From assembly GCA_017962445.1 (NCBI GenBank), contig JAGCVI010000018.1, positions 1-64,000 on the forward strand: a DNA stretch of 64,000 nucleotides, read 5' to 3'. Shown here piece by piece: positions 41,239 through 49,246 of this stretch (position 1 is the first letter of the stretch; the number at the start of each line of letters is the position of its first letter). Both the position numbers and the translations under genes were made by a program. The notes beneath the pieces are model-generated. The model saw nothing but the letters and a program-made list of their open reading frames with translations. It had not been told where the DNA came from and did not search any database. The DNA is from Bacteroidales bacterium. Its GTDB lineage: Bacteria; Bacteroidota; Bacteroidia; Bacteroidales; P3.

Positions 41239-41840
41239 TTTCTTCTTTTTTTTCCATTATCAATAAACAAGGACTTAGTCAGTCTGTACATTGCATTCCT
41301 TCTTCTTTTCTGTATTGTCTCCACGGCAAGATTCATTCGTTTCGCGATTGAATTCTCATCCTCTCCATTCAAGTATGCCTCCAAAATCTCTCTATCCTCC
41401 GGAGGTTGAAAAGAGGATAATGCCGACTTCAAATCAATCAACAGTTCTATATCAGGAAAGCTATCAATGGAAGTCCCTATATCTTCTATAGGATTCTCAC
41501 CCAAAAAAAATGCATTCCTATAGAACCATTTTTTACTATAGTCACTAAAAAAACGATCAGCAATCTTCAAAAAATAATTTTTAAATGATCCTATTTCAGG
41601 ATTATATACTTTTATCCTTCTCCATTCGTCTTCACTACAATGCAGATACAGCTCCTGAATTATATCATCATACTCAACAGGTTTTCCCTGAAATTTTTTT
41701 TTGAATATTTTTTTCAAGTCCGAAGTATAGTGCTCAAAAAAAACGTATTTGACTGCTGCATTGTCCTCCCTAATCAGCAGTTCCTTCAACGCAGCATCAT
41801 CCTCGAACTTGGACTTCTTTCGTCTAAATGGTAGTGGCAT
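41235..41840 (-). CDS. ECF-like RNA polymerase sigma factor
   Basis: This 201-aa protein has a region 2-like segment (FEHYTSDLKKIFKKKF...EYDDIIQELYLHC) with the conserved acidic DDIIQE, and a region 4-like helix-turn-helix near the C-terminus (LEAYLNGEDENSIAKRMNLAVETIQKRRRNAMYRL). The length fits ECF sigma factors. The following gene, overlapping by ATGA, is a membrane protein that looks like its anti-sigma factor. The target promoters cannot be read, but its own block is a likely target. Confidence 0.75.
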   Translation of the reverse strand: MPLPFRRKKSKFEDDAALKELLIREDNAAVKYVFFEHYTSDLKKIFKKKFQGKPVEYDDIIQELYLHCSEDEWRRIKVYNPEIGSFKNYFLKIADRFFSDYSKKWFYRNAFFLGENPIEDIGTSIDSFPDIELLIDLKSALSSFQPPEDREILEAYLNGEDENSIAKRMNLAVETIQKRRRNAMYRLTKSLFIDNGKKRRK

Positions 41841-41853
41841 ATTACTTAACGCA

Positions 41854-43884
41854 TTATCTTGTGTATCGAATCTTCTTTAATTTGATGCTATATTCCTGAG
41901 GATTGATTTCAAGAATGAAATTGGAAAGGACAGTCTGGCCCAACAACATGTTGTCATCACCTCCTTCTTGAATAGAAGCTTGTACGTCATGCATCACAAT
42001 GTCCCCAAGTTTTAGTTCCCTTATTCGTACTATTTTTTCTGGAACTACACGTCCATCAGCAACTACAGATTCACCATATCCCAAAAAAGCATCTTCCGTA
42101 AGAGTTCCGTTTTTTTCCATTTGCTTCGCCAAGGCATCCGATATAAGTACACCCCATGCACCAGTATCAAAAAACATTTTAACCGGTATGCCATTGACCT
42201 CACATACCACTTGAAAACCGCCCCGATAAGGCCTATAATCAATTACCGTTGAATCGGCTACTTCTTTCTTCAAAACCTTCATCGTCACATTGTTTTCAGC
42301 GGAATATTTCCTCACAAGACGGATGACTGTTTTCTTTATTGGGGAAAGGAAGGGTGCATCATTCACCATATTAAGAGTCATCGGATCATGTTCAATCTCA
42401 AGAGATTTTTTTATGCATGTCTTAGCGGCTTTATTTTTCCCTGCCAGACAATATATTTCGGCCATTGCATAATAATTTTCAGCCAGTTCCAGACTGTCAG
42501 ATGATCTTGCCAACATGGCTTGGGCCGTTTCTATGGCTTTGTCCATCTGTCCCATCATTGCATAAGCATAAGGCGATGAACTTATGGTATCTCGTTTCTT
42601 TTCTATCTCTACAACATTTCTATAGTCCTTCTCCGCCTTGCGCTTAAACACATCTCTTTCTTTATCACGTTTTTCCGCGTCAGCCTTTTTGTCATAGCAA
42701 ATTCCTCTGAGCAACAAAACGTCAGTATTTGCGATTGTATCTGATTTATTACTATAGGTAATAGCTGATGTATAATCTTTCCCGTAATAACAAGAGAAAG
42801 CCTTGTAATAATAAAAATCCGATGAATCAAATCCCAAATATGAAGCCGTCCATTTAATGTTTTTATCATATTCGATACTATCCAATCCTTTTCGGAATTC
42901 GCCAGCATTCAGAAAGAAACCGGTGGTTAGGGGGGATGCTGATTTATTCACTTTCGAAAGACATTTAGCCATGGCAGTCACATCTTCCCCTTGATATCCT
43001 AAATACATGTAGCACATCAATTGATATTCTTTTAATTTAAGATCCGTCTGGAAATTGCTGCAAATACTGTCGTAGAAATCCAATGCCTTTTCATATTGTT
43101 CATTATTTATCAGACAAGCCATTAATAAATACGCATATTCCACGTTCTCAGAGTATAGGTGTTTCGTGATATACTCTATGGCATCGTTCACTATTTGATC
43201 TCCGTTTCTGATTGTTGTATCATATAACAAACAATAGTAAGCCAACCAGCAATCCTCGATCCTTTCCAATTTGTCTATACCAATATTTGCACTCTCATAA
43301 TAATGCTGGGCTCTGTCGGCATATATTTCAACCAATTCATAACAAATGTAATACCGAGAATAATAGTAATAAAAATATTCTTTTATTGTATTTGACCATT
43401 TATCATAATCTTCACCATATATTTCATATATCTCATTAAGACTGTTTATACAATAGTCCACGTATGAGTCACATACTTTTATTTTATCACAACACAACCT
43501 ATATTTTTCGATATCATTAGAGTATACATTTCCGTCAACACTCATATTCCGACAACGACTCATATCGCGAAAAGCCAGATATTCATAACCATAAGAATTA
43601 TAAATCAACGATCTATTATATAATGCAATTCTAAGTATTTCAGAAACTGTAAAATCACCACCATAATCCTCATACATATCAAGTCCACTTGTCTCACATT
43701 GTTTAATGATATTTGAAAATACTTGGAAAGCATGGTTTAGGCTATCTTGTTCCAGCATAAGAAGCTCAGCATGAATCAAACTATCTTCCAAGTTTGACAA
43801 ATATTGCTGACTCCTGTTCAGGTCCTGTGCACGTAGAGTACAGACCGCTGTCAATGCAATAAAAAAAATGGCTATCTGTTTCAT
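41854..43884 (-). CDS. exported TPR protein with retropepsin-like aspartic protease domain
   Basis: This 676-aa protein has a signal peptide (MKQIAIFFIALTAVCTLRAQ), about 450 residues of helical TPR-like repeats rich in Tyr and Cys (clear near SYAYAMMGQMDKAIETAQAML and LAENYYAMAEIYCLAGKNKAAKTC), then a C-terminal clan AA aspartic protease: MFFDTGAWGVLIS with D573-T-G575 as the catalytic triad, and NMLLGQTVLSNFILEI as the flap/second motif. Such domains work as homodimers. It lies 13 bp upstream of the sigma factor and is the first gene of the block. Cleavage of the anti-sigma factor is a possibility, not shown. Confidence 0.75.
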   Translation of the reverse strand: MKQIAIFFIALTAVCTLRAQDLNRSQQYLSNLEDSLIHAELLMLEQDSLNHAFQVFSNIIKQCETSGLDMYEDYGGDFTVSEILRIALYNRSLIYNSYGYEYLAFRDMSRCRNMSVDGNVYSNDIEKYRLCCDKIKVCDSYVDYCINSLNEIYEIYGEDYDKWSNTIKEYFYYYYSRYYICYELVEIYADRAQHYYESANIGIDKLERIEDCWLAYYCLLYDTTIRNGDQIVNDAIEYITKHLYSENVEYAYLLMACLINNEQYEKALDFYDSICSNFQTDLKLKEYQLMCYMYLGYQGEDVTAMAKCLSKVNKSASPLTTGFFLNAGEFRKGLDSIEYDKNIKWTASYLGFDSSDFYYYKAFSCYYGKDYTSAITYSNKSDTIANTDVLLLRGICYDKKADAEKRDKERDVFKRKAEKDYRNVVEIEKKRDTISSSPYAYAMMGQMDKAIETAQAMLARSSDSLELAENYYAMAEIYCLAGKNKAAKTCIKKSLEIEHDPMTLNMVNDAPFLSPIKKTVIRLVRKYSAENNVTMKVLKKEVADSTVIDYRPYRGGFQVVCEVNGIPVKMFFDTGAWGVLISDALAKQMEKNGTLTEDAFLGYGESVVADGRVVPEKIVRIRELKLGDIVMHDVQASIQEGGDDNMLLGQTVLSNFILEINPQEYSIKLKKIRYTR

Positions 43885-43989
43885 ATTGTTATATTTTAAA
43901 AATGTGTCGGTTCATAAAATACACCCAACAATCCCATTGAAACAGATTGAAACAAAAAAGGCGTTGAACTATCCTTTGTGTCTCTTACC

Positions 43990-44127
43990 CTATTTGGTTG
44001 GCTCAGGAATGCCATACATGCTGATAAGCGACGAATAGTCCACGCCCAAAGCGTGCACTTCCCGCGGGCTTATTCTCACATGTAGTTTGAATTTTCCTGA
44101 TTCACCAAAATGAGAATAACGGGCGCA
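43990..44127 (-). pseudogene. gene remnant, C-terminal 45 codons
   Basis: Between an in-frame TAA and a TAG the minus strand reads a protein-like sequence (RYSHFGESGKFKLHVRISPR, then EVHALGVDYSSLISMYGI). There is no suitable start. It looks like the conserved tail of a lost gene, possibly mobile; I do not recognise the family. It lies at the upstream border of the accessory block. Confidence 0.45.
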
Positions 44128-44193
44128 TTAATGCAACTGAATATGCTATGTGTTAATCTATTACATTATATAATATTTTATTTTAACATACCG

Positions 44194-44201
44194 CAAATTT
44201 A
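44194..44201 (-). promoter_or_regulatory. -7-like element upstream of remnant
   Basis: TAAATTTG on the minus strand, matching TAnnTTTG, 67 bp upstream of the remnant; it may be the surviving promoter of the lost gene or may serve the TPR-protease block. Confidence 0.3.
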
Positions 44202-44230
44202 CATTTTTTTTTTGATAATTACACTTTAAC

Positions 44231-44263
44231 AAAAAAAAACACCGCCGAATGGCAGTGTTTTTT
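44231..44263 (-). terminator. terminator of korAB operon
   Basis: AACACCGCC-GAAT-GGCAGTGTT (44238-44259), a 9-bp stem with one mismatch, flanked by A and T runs; nine T residues follow on the minus strand, 23 bp past the korB stop. Confidence 0.9.
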
Positions 44264-44281
44264 TATACAATCAAGTACGGG

Positions 44282-45313
44282 TTAGACTTCCCAAGTATCG
44301 CCGCTGTTGAGCAGGTCGTCGACACATTTGTACTTGCCGTTGGCCATCTGCTCGTCCATCTGGTCCTCATACAGCTGAGTGTAGGAGGTCTTCTTGACAT
44401 TGCGGATAACGCCAAGTGCAACGGGGAGGTCGCCGCCCATGTGGGCCAGCATCATGTGGATACCGGTATCCTCAATGGTCTCGTCGTGAACCATAATGTC
44501 ATCGATTGTGACACCATTCTCACCGATGGTGACAGCCTCCAGCTGGCGGCCGTTGAAACGCAGACCCTTGTTTTTCTCCTTGCCGAAGATCATGGGTTTG
44601 CCATGTTCAAGAACAATGGTACGGTCGTCGCGGACTGCGCGGTCAGTGATGGCAGCATGCGTCTTATCGTTGAAGATCATGCAGTTCTGCAGAACCTCAA
44701 CAACAGATGCACCGTCGTGCTTAGCAGCACGTTCCATCACATCAGTAGTCAGAGCCGGAACACAGTCAAGTGTACGGGCAAAGAAAGTGCCCTGTGCACC
44801 CATTACCAACTCACCCGGGTTGAACGGATAGTCGATGGTGCCGTAAGGAGAGGTCTTGGTGACCTGGCCAAACTTTGTCGTGGGGCTGTACTGACCTTTG
44901 GTTAGACCGTAGATTTCGTTATTGAAGATTGTGATGTTCAAGTCCTGGTTACGACGGATGGCATGAATCAGGTGGTTGCCACCGATAGCCATCGAGTCGC
45001 CGTCGCCCATGTTAACCCATACGCTCAGTGCAGGATTGGCCAGCTTCACGCCAGTGGCAATAGCACATGCACGACCATGGATGCTGTGGAAACCATAGGT
45101 GTCCACATAGTAAGGAATACGCGACGAGCATCCAATGCCAGACACCATCACAATATTTTCCTTCTTCGTGTGCGTTTTCGGGAAAGTGTTCAACAGAGAG
45201 GAGAGAATGGCGTGGTCACCGCATCCGGGACACCATTTCACCATCTGGTCGCTGGTAAAATCAGCTTTCGTGTATTCAACGTCCGATTTCGGAACAAAAT
45301 GTCTTTCACTCAT
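44282..45313 (-). CDS. korB: 2-oxoacid:ferredoxin oxidoreductase, beta subunit
   Basis: This 343-aa subunit carries thiamine diphosphate: GDGDSMAIGGNH (103-114) with a following NNEIYGLTKGQ. Cysteines for the proximal 4Fe-4S cluster are C28 and C31 (WCPGCGDH), C62 (SGIGCSS) and C211 (LQNCMIF). The enzyme oxidatively decarboxylates a 2-oxoacid (2-oxoglutarate is the likeliest, pyruvate or branched-chain acids are alternatives) to acyl-CoA and reduces ferredoxin. It pairs with the alpha subunit encoded 4 bp upstream. Confidence 0.92.
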   Translation of the reverse strand: MSERHFVPKSDVEYTKADFTSDQMVKWCPGCGDHAILSSLLNTFPKTHTKKENIVMVSGIGCSSRIPYYVDTYGFHSIHGRACAIATGVKLANPALSVWVNMGDGDSMAIGGNHLIHAIRRNQDLNITIFNNEIYGLTKGQYSPTTKFGQVTKTSPYGTIDYPFNPGELVMGAQGTFFARTLDCVPALTTDVMERAAKHDGASVVEVLQNCMIFNDKTHAAITDRAVRDDRTIVLEHGKPMIFGKEKNKGLRFNGRQLEAVTIGENGVTIDDIMVHDETIEDTGIHMMLAHMGGDLPVALGVIRNVKKTSYTQLYEDQMDEQMANGKYKCVDDLLNSGDTWEV

Positions 45314-45317
45314 GATA

Positions 45318-47156
45318 TTACTCTCCTAATAATTTGTTAAACTCATCTTTTAACTCACCTACCTCGAACGGCAGACCCATGACTTTGTTGTACTGAGTCA
45401 TTGGGCATTCGGGGAACTGGGTGCGCAGATAGCCTGCAAACTGACCGTTGTTAAGCTCACAGACAACAATTTTCTTGTACTTGCGCAGGATGTCGCCGGT
45501 GTTCTTCGGCAACGGGCAGATATAATTGAAGTGGGTGTAGGCCACCTTCTTGCCTTCGTTGTTCATCTCTTCGACAGCAAGGGTAAGTGCACCTGCTGTG
45601 CCGCCCCAACCTACAACAAGCAGGTCTGCATCCGGATTGCCAGTCACTTCCTGGTCAGGAATGTAGTTGGCAACGCGGTTCACCTTCTCCTGACGGTTCT
45701 TGGTCATGAGGGCATGGTTCTCCGGATCAGTGCTGAGAGGACCGTCGGGGCACTTCTCGAGACCGCCGACGCGATGACGCAGACCTTCCATGCCTGGCAA
45801 TGCCCATTCGCGAGCGAAAGTCTCGGGGTCGCGACGGAACGGACGGAAGTTCGGGTCATTCGGCTTGGCCAGACGCGGAGTGATAGCGGGCAGGTCAGCG
45901 ACTTTCGGAATACGGAACAACTGTGAGCCGTTGCCGAGGTATCCGTCGGTAAGCAGGATAACGGGAGTCATGTGTTCTAAAGCCAGCTTGGCGGCAGTGT
46001 AGGCCCAGTAGAAGCAGTTAGCGCTACTGCTAGCTGCAACGACGATAAGGGGAGCCTCACCGTTGCGGCCATAAAGAGCCTGTCCGAGGTCGCTTTGCTC
46101 GGTTTTAGTGGGCAGACCTGTCGAGGGGCCTCCTCGCTGCACGTCGACAACAACGAGCGGCAATTCAACCATGACAGCAAGACCAAGGGCTTCGCTCTTC
46201 AGCGACAGACCAGGACCTGATGTGGAGGTGCAAGCCAATGCACCGGCAAAGGAAGCACCAATAGCGGAACATACGCCGGCGATTTCGTCCTCAGCCTGGA
46301 AGACACGGGCGCCAAGCGATTTGTGCTTTGCCAATTCGACCATAACGTCGGTGGCGGGAGTGATAGGATAGCTTCCGAGGAACAAACGGCGACCGCTGCG
46401 CTCGCTAGCAGCCAGAAGACCCCAAGCGGTGGCAACGTTGCCGGTGATATTGCGGTAACGGCCCTTGGGCATTTCTGCGTGAGCGACCTCAACAATCTTC
46501 GAGTGGATGAGTTCCAGTTTGTCGGCATACTCATAACCCTCTGTGAGCACAGCCTTATTCAGCTTCACCACTTCAGGTTTCTTAGCGAACTTGCGCTCCA
46601 AATAAGCGAAAGTCTTGTCGAGAGTCTTGTGGGTGAGATAGAAAATCATACCGAGGGCAAACATGTTGCGGCTCTTCTCGGTGGTCTTCTTGTCGATACC
46701 CTGTTCTGCACCGATGCGGGCTGTGAAACTGGTTATAGGCGCACGGACAATGGTGTATGCGCGCTCCAACTCGTCAGTGAACGGGTTGTCCTTGTAACCG
46801 GCTTTTTCTATGGCGTCATCGGTAAAGGTGTCCATGTCCACGATTACCGTAGCACCTTTCTTGGCCCATTTCAGCTGCGACTTGAAAGCAGCGGGGTTCA
46901 TTGCGACAAGAATGTCGCATTTGTCGCCTGAGCTGTAGATATGCGAACCCACATGCACCTGGTAGCCGGACACACCAGCCACGGTGTTGTGTGGAGCACG
47001 GATTTCAGCAGGATAGTCAGGGAATGTGGCGATATCGTTGCCCGTAAGGGCTGAAGCGTCAGAAAACAGCGTACCTGACAGCTGCATTCCGTCGCCCGAG
47101 TCACCAGCAAATCGGATAACAAGGTCATCCTTATTAACAATCTGATCTTGTGACAT
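45318..47156 (-). CDS. korA: 2-oxoacid:ferredoxin oxidoreductase, gamma-alpha fused subunit
   Basis: This 612-aa protein has an N-terminal gamma domain (RFAGDSGDGMQLSGTLFSDA, residues about 10-190) fused to the alpha domain (SERSGRRLFLGSYPITPATD, AEDEIAGVCSAIGASFAGA, TSTSGPGLSLKSEALGLAVM). The fusion is normal for Bacteroidota KorA. No separate ferredoxin-like delta subunit is present. Together with KorB it supplies reduced ferredoxin in fermentative or reductive metabolism. A TATCTTTG element lies 42 bp upstream. Confidence 0.93.
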   Translation of the reverse strand: MSQDQIVNKDDLVIRFAGDSGDGMQLSGTLFSDASALTGNDIATFPDYPAEIRAPHNTVAGVSGYQVHVGSHIYSSGDKCDILVAMNPAAFKSQLKWAKKGATVIVDMDTFTDDAIEKAGYKDNPFTDELERAYTIVRAPITSFTARIGAEQGIDKKTTEKSRNMFALGMIFYLTHKTLDKTFAYLERKFAKKPEVVKLNKAVLTEGYEYADKLELIHSKIVEVAHAEMPKGRYRNITGNVATAWGLLAASERSGRRLFLGSYPITPATDVMVELAKHKSLGARVFQAEDEIAGVCSAIGASFAGALACTSTSGPGLSLKSEALGLAVMVELPLVVVDVQRGGPSTGLPTKTEQSDLGQALYGRNGEAPLIVVAASSSANCFYWAYTAAKLALEHMTPVILLTDGYLGNGSQLFRIPKVADLPAITPRLAKPNDPNFRPFRRDPETFAREWALPGMEGLRHRVGGLEKCPDGPLSTDPENHALMTKNRQEKVNRVANYIPDQEVTGNPDADLLVVGWGGTAGALTLAVEEMNNEGKKVAYTHFNYICPLPKNTGDILRKYKKIVVCELNNGQFAGYLRTQFPECPMTQYNKVMGLPFEVGELKDEFNKLLGE

Positions 47157-47198
47157 TTTGAATTATTTTAGTTAATTATTTTAAGCTTTATTGATTTG

Positions 47199-47206
47199 CA
47201 AAGATA
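47199..47206 (-). promoter_or_regulatory. -7 element of korAB
   Basis: TATCTTTG on the minus strand, 42 bp upstream of korA; no clear -33 TTTG at the usual distance. Confidence 0.5.
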
Positions 47207-47292
47207 CAAATTAACTTTGAATATATCTATATATAACCATTAAAGTTATAACATTTTTTCAACACCGAACATCTATTCAAAGCAATAGCCTT

Positions 47293-47868
47293 TTACTTGC
47301 CGTCAATCTTAACAAACGACTTGACAGGTGCTATTGATTCGAGACGGGCGTGGTCGTATAGTTCAGGAAATTCAACAAGGAAAACGAACTCCTTAACCTT
47401 AACTTTGTAGTCTTTTCCGTCGAGATGGATGACGGTGCGGTTCAACTCCTCAGCTATGCCAATGGCAGTGCCTCCTGTAGCCAGAATGTCGTCAAAAAAA
47501 GTAAGATAGAAAGTGTCGCCCTCGGGCTTTCCGGCAGCTATGTCTGAGACTCTGAAAAACACCTGGTCGGCACCATATTCTTTCATAATTTTAACCTCGC
47601 GCAAGTCTCCCTCAGCGAAGGGAAGTTTGCCTTTTTTGCGGATAGGTACAATATTCTGCACCAAGTCACTCTGCGTAAGCAACGGAGCGGCAAAAAGGAA
47701 TCCACGTGCCTCAACTGTGACAATGTTGGGGCAATGAACGGCGGCGGCAAGGTCTCCAATTAGATGCGAAAATGCCTGCTTGTTCGAAAGGAACGGCAGA
47801 ATGTCTATAAAATCTATCCCAGGTATCGGAAAATCGGGGTAGTGATTTACTATTTCCTTGTAATCCAT
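47293..47868 (-). CDS. apt: adenine phosphoribosyltransferase
   Basis: This 191-aa purine salvage enzyme converts adenine and PRPP to AMP. It shows FPIPGIDFIDILPFL, VEARGFLFAAPLL (adenine side) and the PRPP loop FFDDILATGGTAIGIAEEL. The length is slightly above the usual 170-180 residues because of a C-terminal extension. A TACCTTTG element lies 69 bp upstream. No operon partner is evident. Confidence 0.92.
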   Translation of the reverse strand: MDYKEIVNHYPDFPIPGIDFIDILPFLSNKQAFSHLIGDLAAAVHCPNIVTVEARGFLFAAPLLTQSDLVQNIVPIRKKGKLPFAEGDLREVKIMKEYGADQVFFRVSDIAAGKPEGDTFYLTFFDDILATGGTAIGIAEELNRTVIHLDGKDYKVKVKEFVFLVEFPELYDHARLESIAPVKSFVKIDGK

Positions 47869-47937
47869 ATTTGATATTATTTATTTACAATTATTTAATA
47901 CAGACCAACCCTATTCAGGCTATGCTGTTAAGCAATG

Positions 47938-47945
47938 CAAAGGTA
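47938..47945 (-). promoter_or_regulatory. -7 element of apt
   Basis: TACCTTTG on the minus strand, matching TAnnTTTG, 69 bp upstream of apt. Confidence 0.45.
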
Positions 47946-48010
47946 CGAATTATTTTTAAAATGAGGTCATTTCATTTCTAGAACACAATGCACAAAATAA
48001 AAAAAATACG

Positions 48011-48018
48011 TATTTTTG
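48011..48018 (+). promoter_or_regulatory. -7 element of DUF4105 operon
   Basis: TATTTTTG lies 16 bp before the ATG at 48035; no TTTG at -33. Confidence 0.5.
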
Positions 48019-48034
48019 CAAAATACTTTACGAC

Positions 48035-49204
48035 ATGTTCAAATACATGAAAAAACTCTACATCATATTATTAATAAATATAATGCAGGCTTTTTCGCCC
48101 AAGTTGTATGCACAGTCCGACAATACCATTGAGCTGAGCGACGCGGCATACGCAAGTATATTGACTTGCGGCCCCGGCGACGAGTTCTACGAGTCGTTCG
48201 GCCACACGGCGCTTCGCATCTGCGACACCAACAACGACCTCGATGTTGTCTTCAACTACGGTTGCTTCGACTTTGCAGAGCCTCATTTCTATTTGAAATT
48301 TACCAAGGGCAGGCTCAACTATTTCGTGCTGGGAGTCCCTTTCGCTGAATTCATGATGGAGTACCAGCACTACAAACGCGCAGTATGGGAACAGCGGCTA
48401 CGACTTGAAAAAGACGAGCTTTCACGTTTGTTTGACTCGCTGATGGTGAATATCAGGCCTGAGAACATGTTTTATCAGTACGACCTGTTCCGCGACAATT
48501 GCGCCACACGCGTATACGACATGATAAACAAAGCCTTGTCACCGGAAAGAAAGATGAAATTCAGCCGCCCTGAACATTCAACGACACAACGCGACCTAAT
48601 ACACAAATACACAGAAGATACCCTGTTATGGTGGCGTTTCGGCGTCGACCTAATGTTGGGATGCAAAACCGACAAGGCAATGCAAACCGAAGAGTATATG
48701 TATGTGCCAATGGAGATGATGACAATCTACGACACAACGATTATGAGCGACGGAAAGCCTCTGGCTGAACCGCCGGTACAACTGCTCGCCGACCATCGCG
48801 ACAAGAAATGTCGCAGCCTCTCACCCACCCTGTTTTTCTGGATACTTTTTGTTATCATTGCAGTGCTCACCTTCTTTTCGTACAGAAAAGGATGGAAACT
48901 CTACTGGCTTGACGGTATAATCTTCGGACTGGTAAGCCTGATATCAATAGTATTATTGTATATGACCCTGTTCAGCGACCATTGGTGCACAAAGACCAAC
49001 CTTAACCTGATTTGGGCCAACCCATTATATATCTGGCCACTTGTCCGCCTGCGCAAATACGATCCCGTTGTATATGTCGCCATCGGATGCATACTGCTTG
49101 CATTGCTGGTAGGCTGGGCTTGGTGGCCGCAGGAATTCAATCCCGCGGTGCTGCCCATAGTGCTGATAATAATGACACGAATTGTATCAAGGCTGGTGAA
49201 ATGA
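48035..49204 (+). CDS. DUF4105 (Lnb-like) envelope protein
   Basis: This 389-aa protein has an N-terminal signal segment (LYIILLINIMQAFSPKLYAQ; a second ATG at 48047 is an alternative start). The DUF4105/Lnb N-terminal domain follows, with FYESFGHTALRICD and RDNCATRVYDMINKAL; the His and Cys in these motifs are the expected catalytic pair of this papain-like fold. The C-terminal third has three to four membrane segments. DUF4105 proteins are common in Bacteroidota envelopes; the substrate is unknown. It is followed by two DUF3857 genes in the same direction. Confidence 0.85.
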   Translation: MFKYMKKLYIILLINIMQAFSPKLYAQSDNTIELSDAAYASILTCGPGDEFYESFGHTALRICDTNNDLDVVFNYGCFDFAEPHFYLKFTKGRLNYFVLGVPFAEFMMEYQHYKRAVWEQRLRLEKDELSRLFDSLMVNIRPENMFYQYDLFRDNCATRVYDMINKALSPERKMKFSRPEHSTTQRDLIHKYTEDTLLWWRFGVDLMLGCKTDKAMQTEEYMYVPMEMMTIYDTTIMSDGKPLAEPPVQLLADHRDKKCRSLSPTLFFWILFVIIAVLTFFSYRKGWKLYWLDGIIFGLVSLISIVLLYMTLFSDHWCTKTNLNLIWANPLYIWPLVRLRKYDPVVYVAIGCILLALLVGWAWWPQEFNPAVLPIVLIIMTRIVSRLVK

Positions 49205-49246
49205 ATTATGATTTGAATCAAAAACAAAACTCATAAACTCTCTATA

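Larger units (their letters stand above)
43885..44281. other. 397-bp spacer with gene remnant, promoter element and terminator
   Basis: There is no intact gene. It holds a 45-codon remnant at 43990-44127, a minus-strand TAAATTTG element at 44194-44201 and the korBA terminator at 44231-44263. The first 100 bp show nothing recognisable; the promoter of the TPR-protease gene should be there. Confidence 0.6.

Noticed and set aside
35790-43884. Polysaccharide utilisation locus with sigma/anti-sigma (FecR-SusCD type)
   Set aside because: No SusC/SusD, TonB-dependent receptor or glycoside hydrolase is present.
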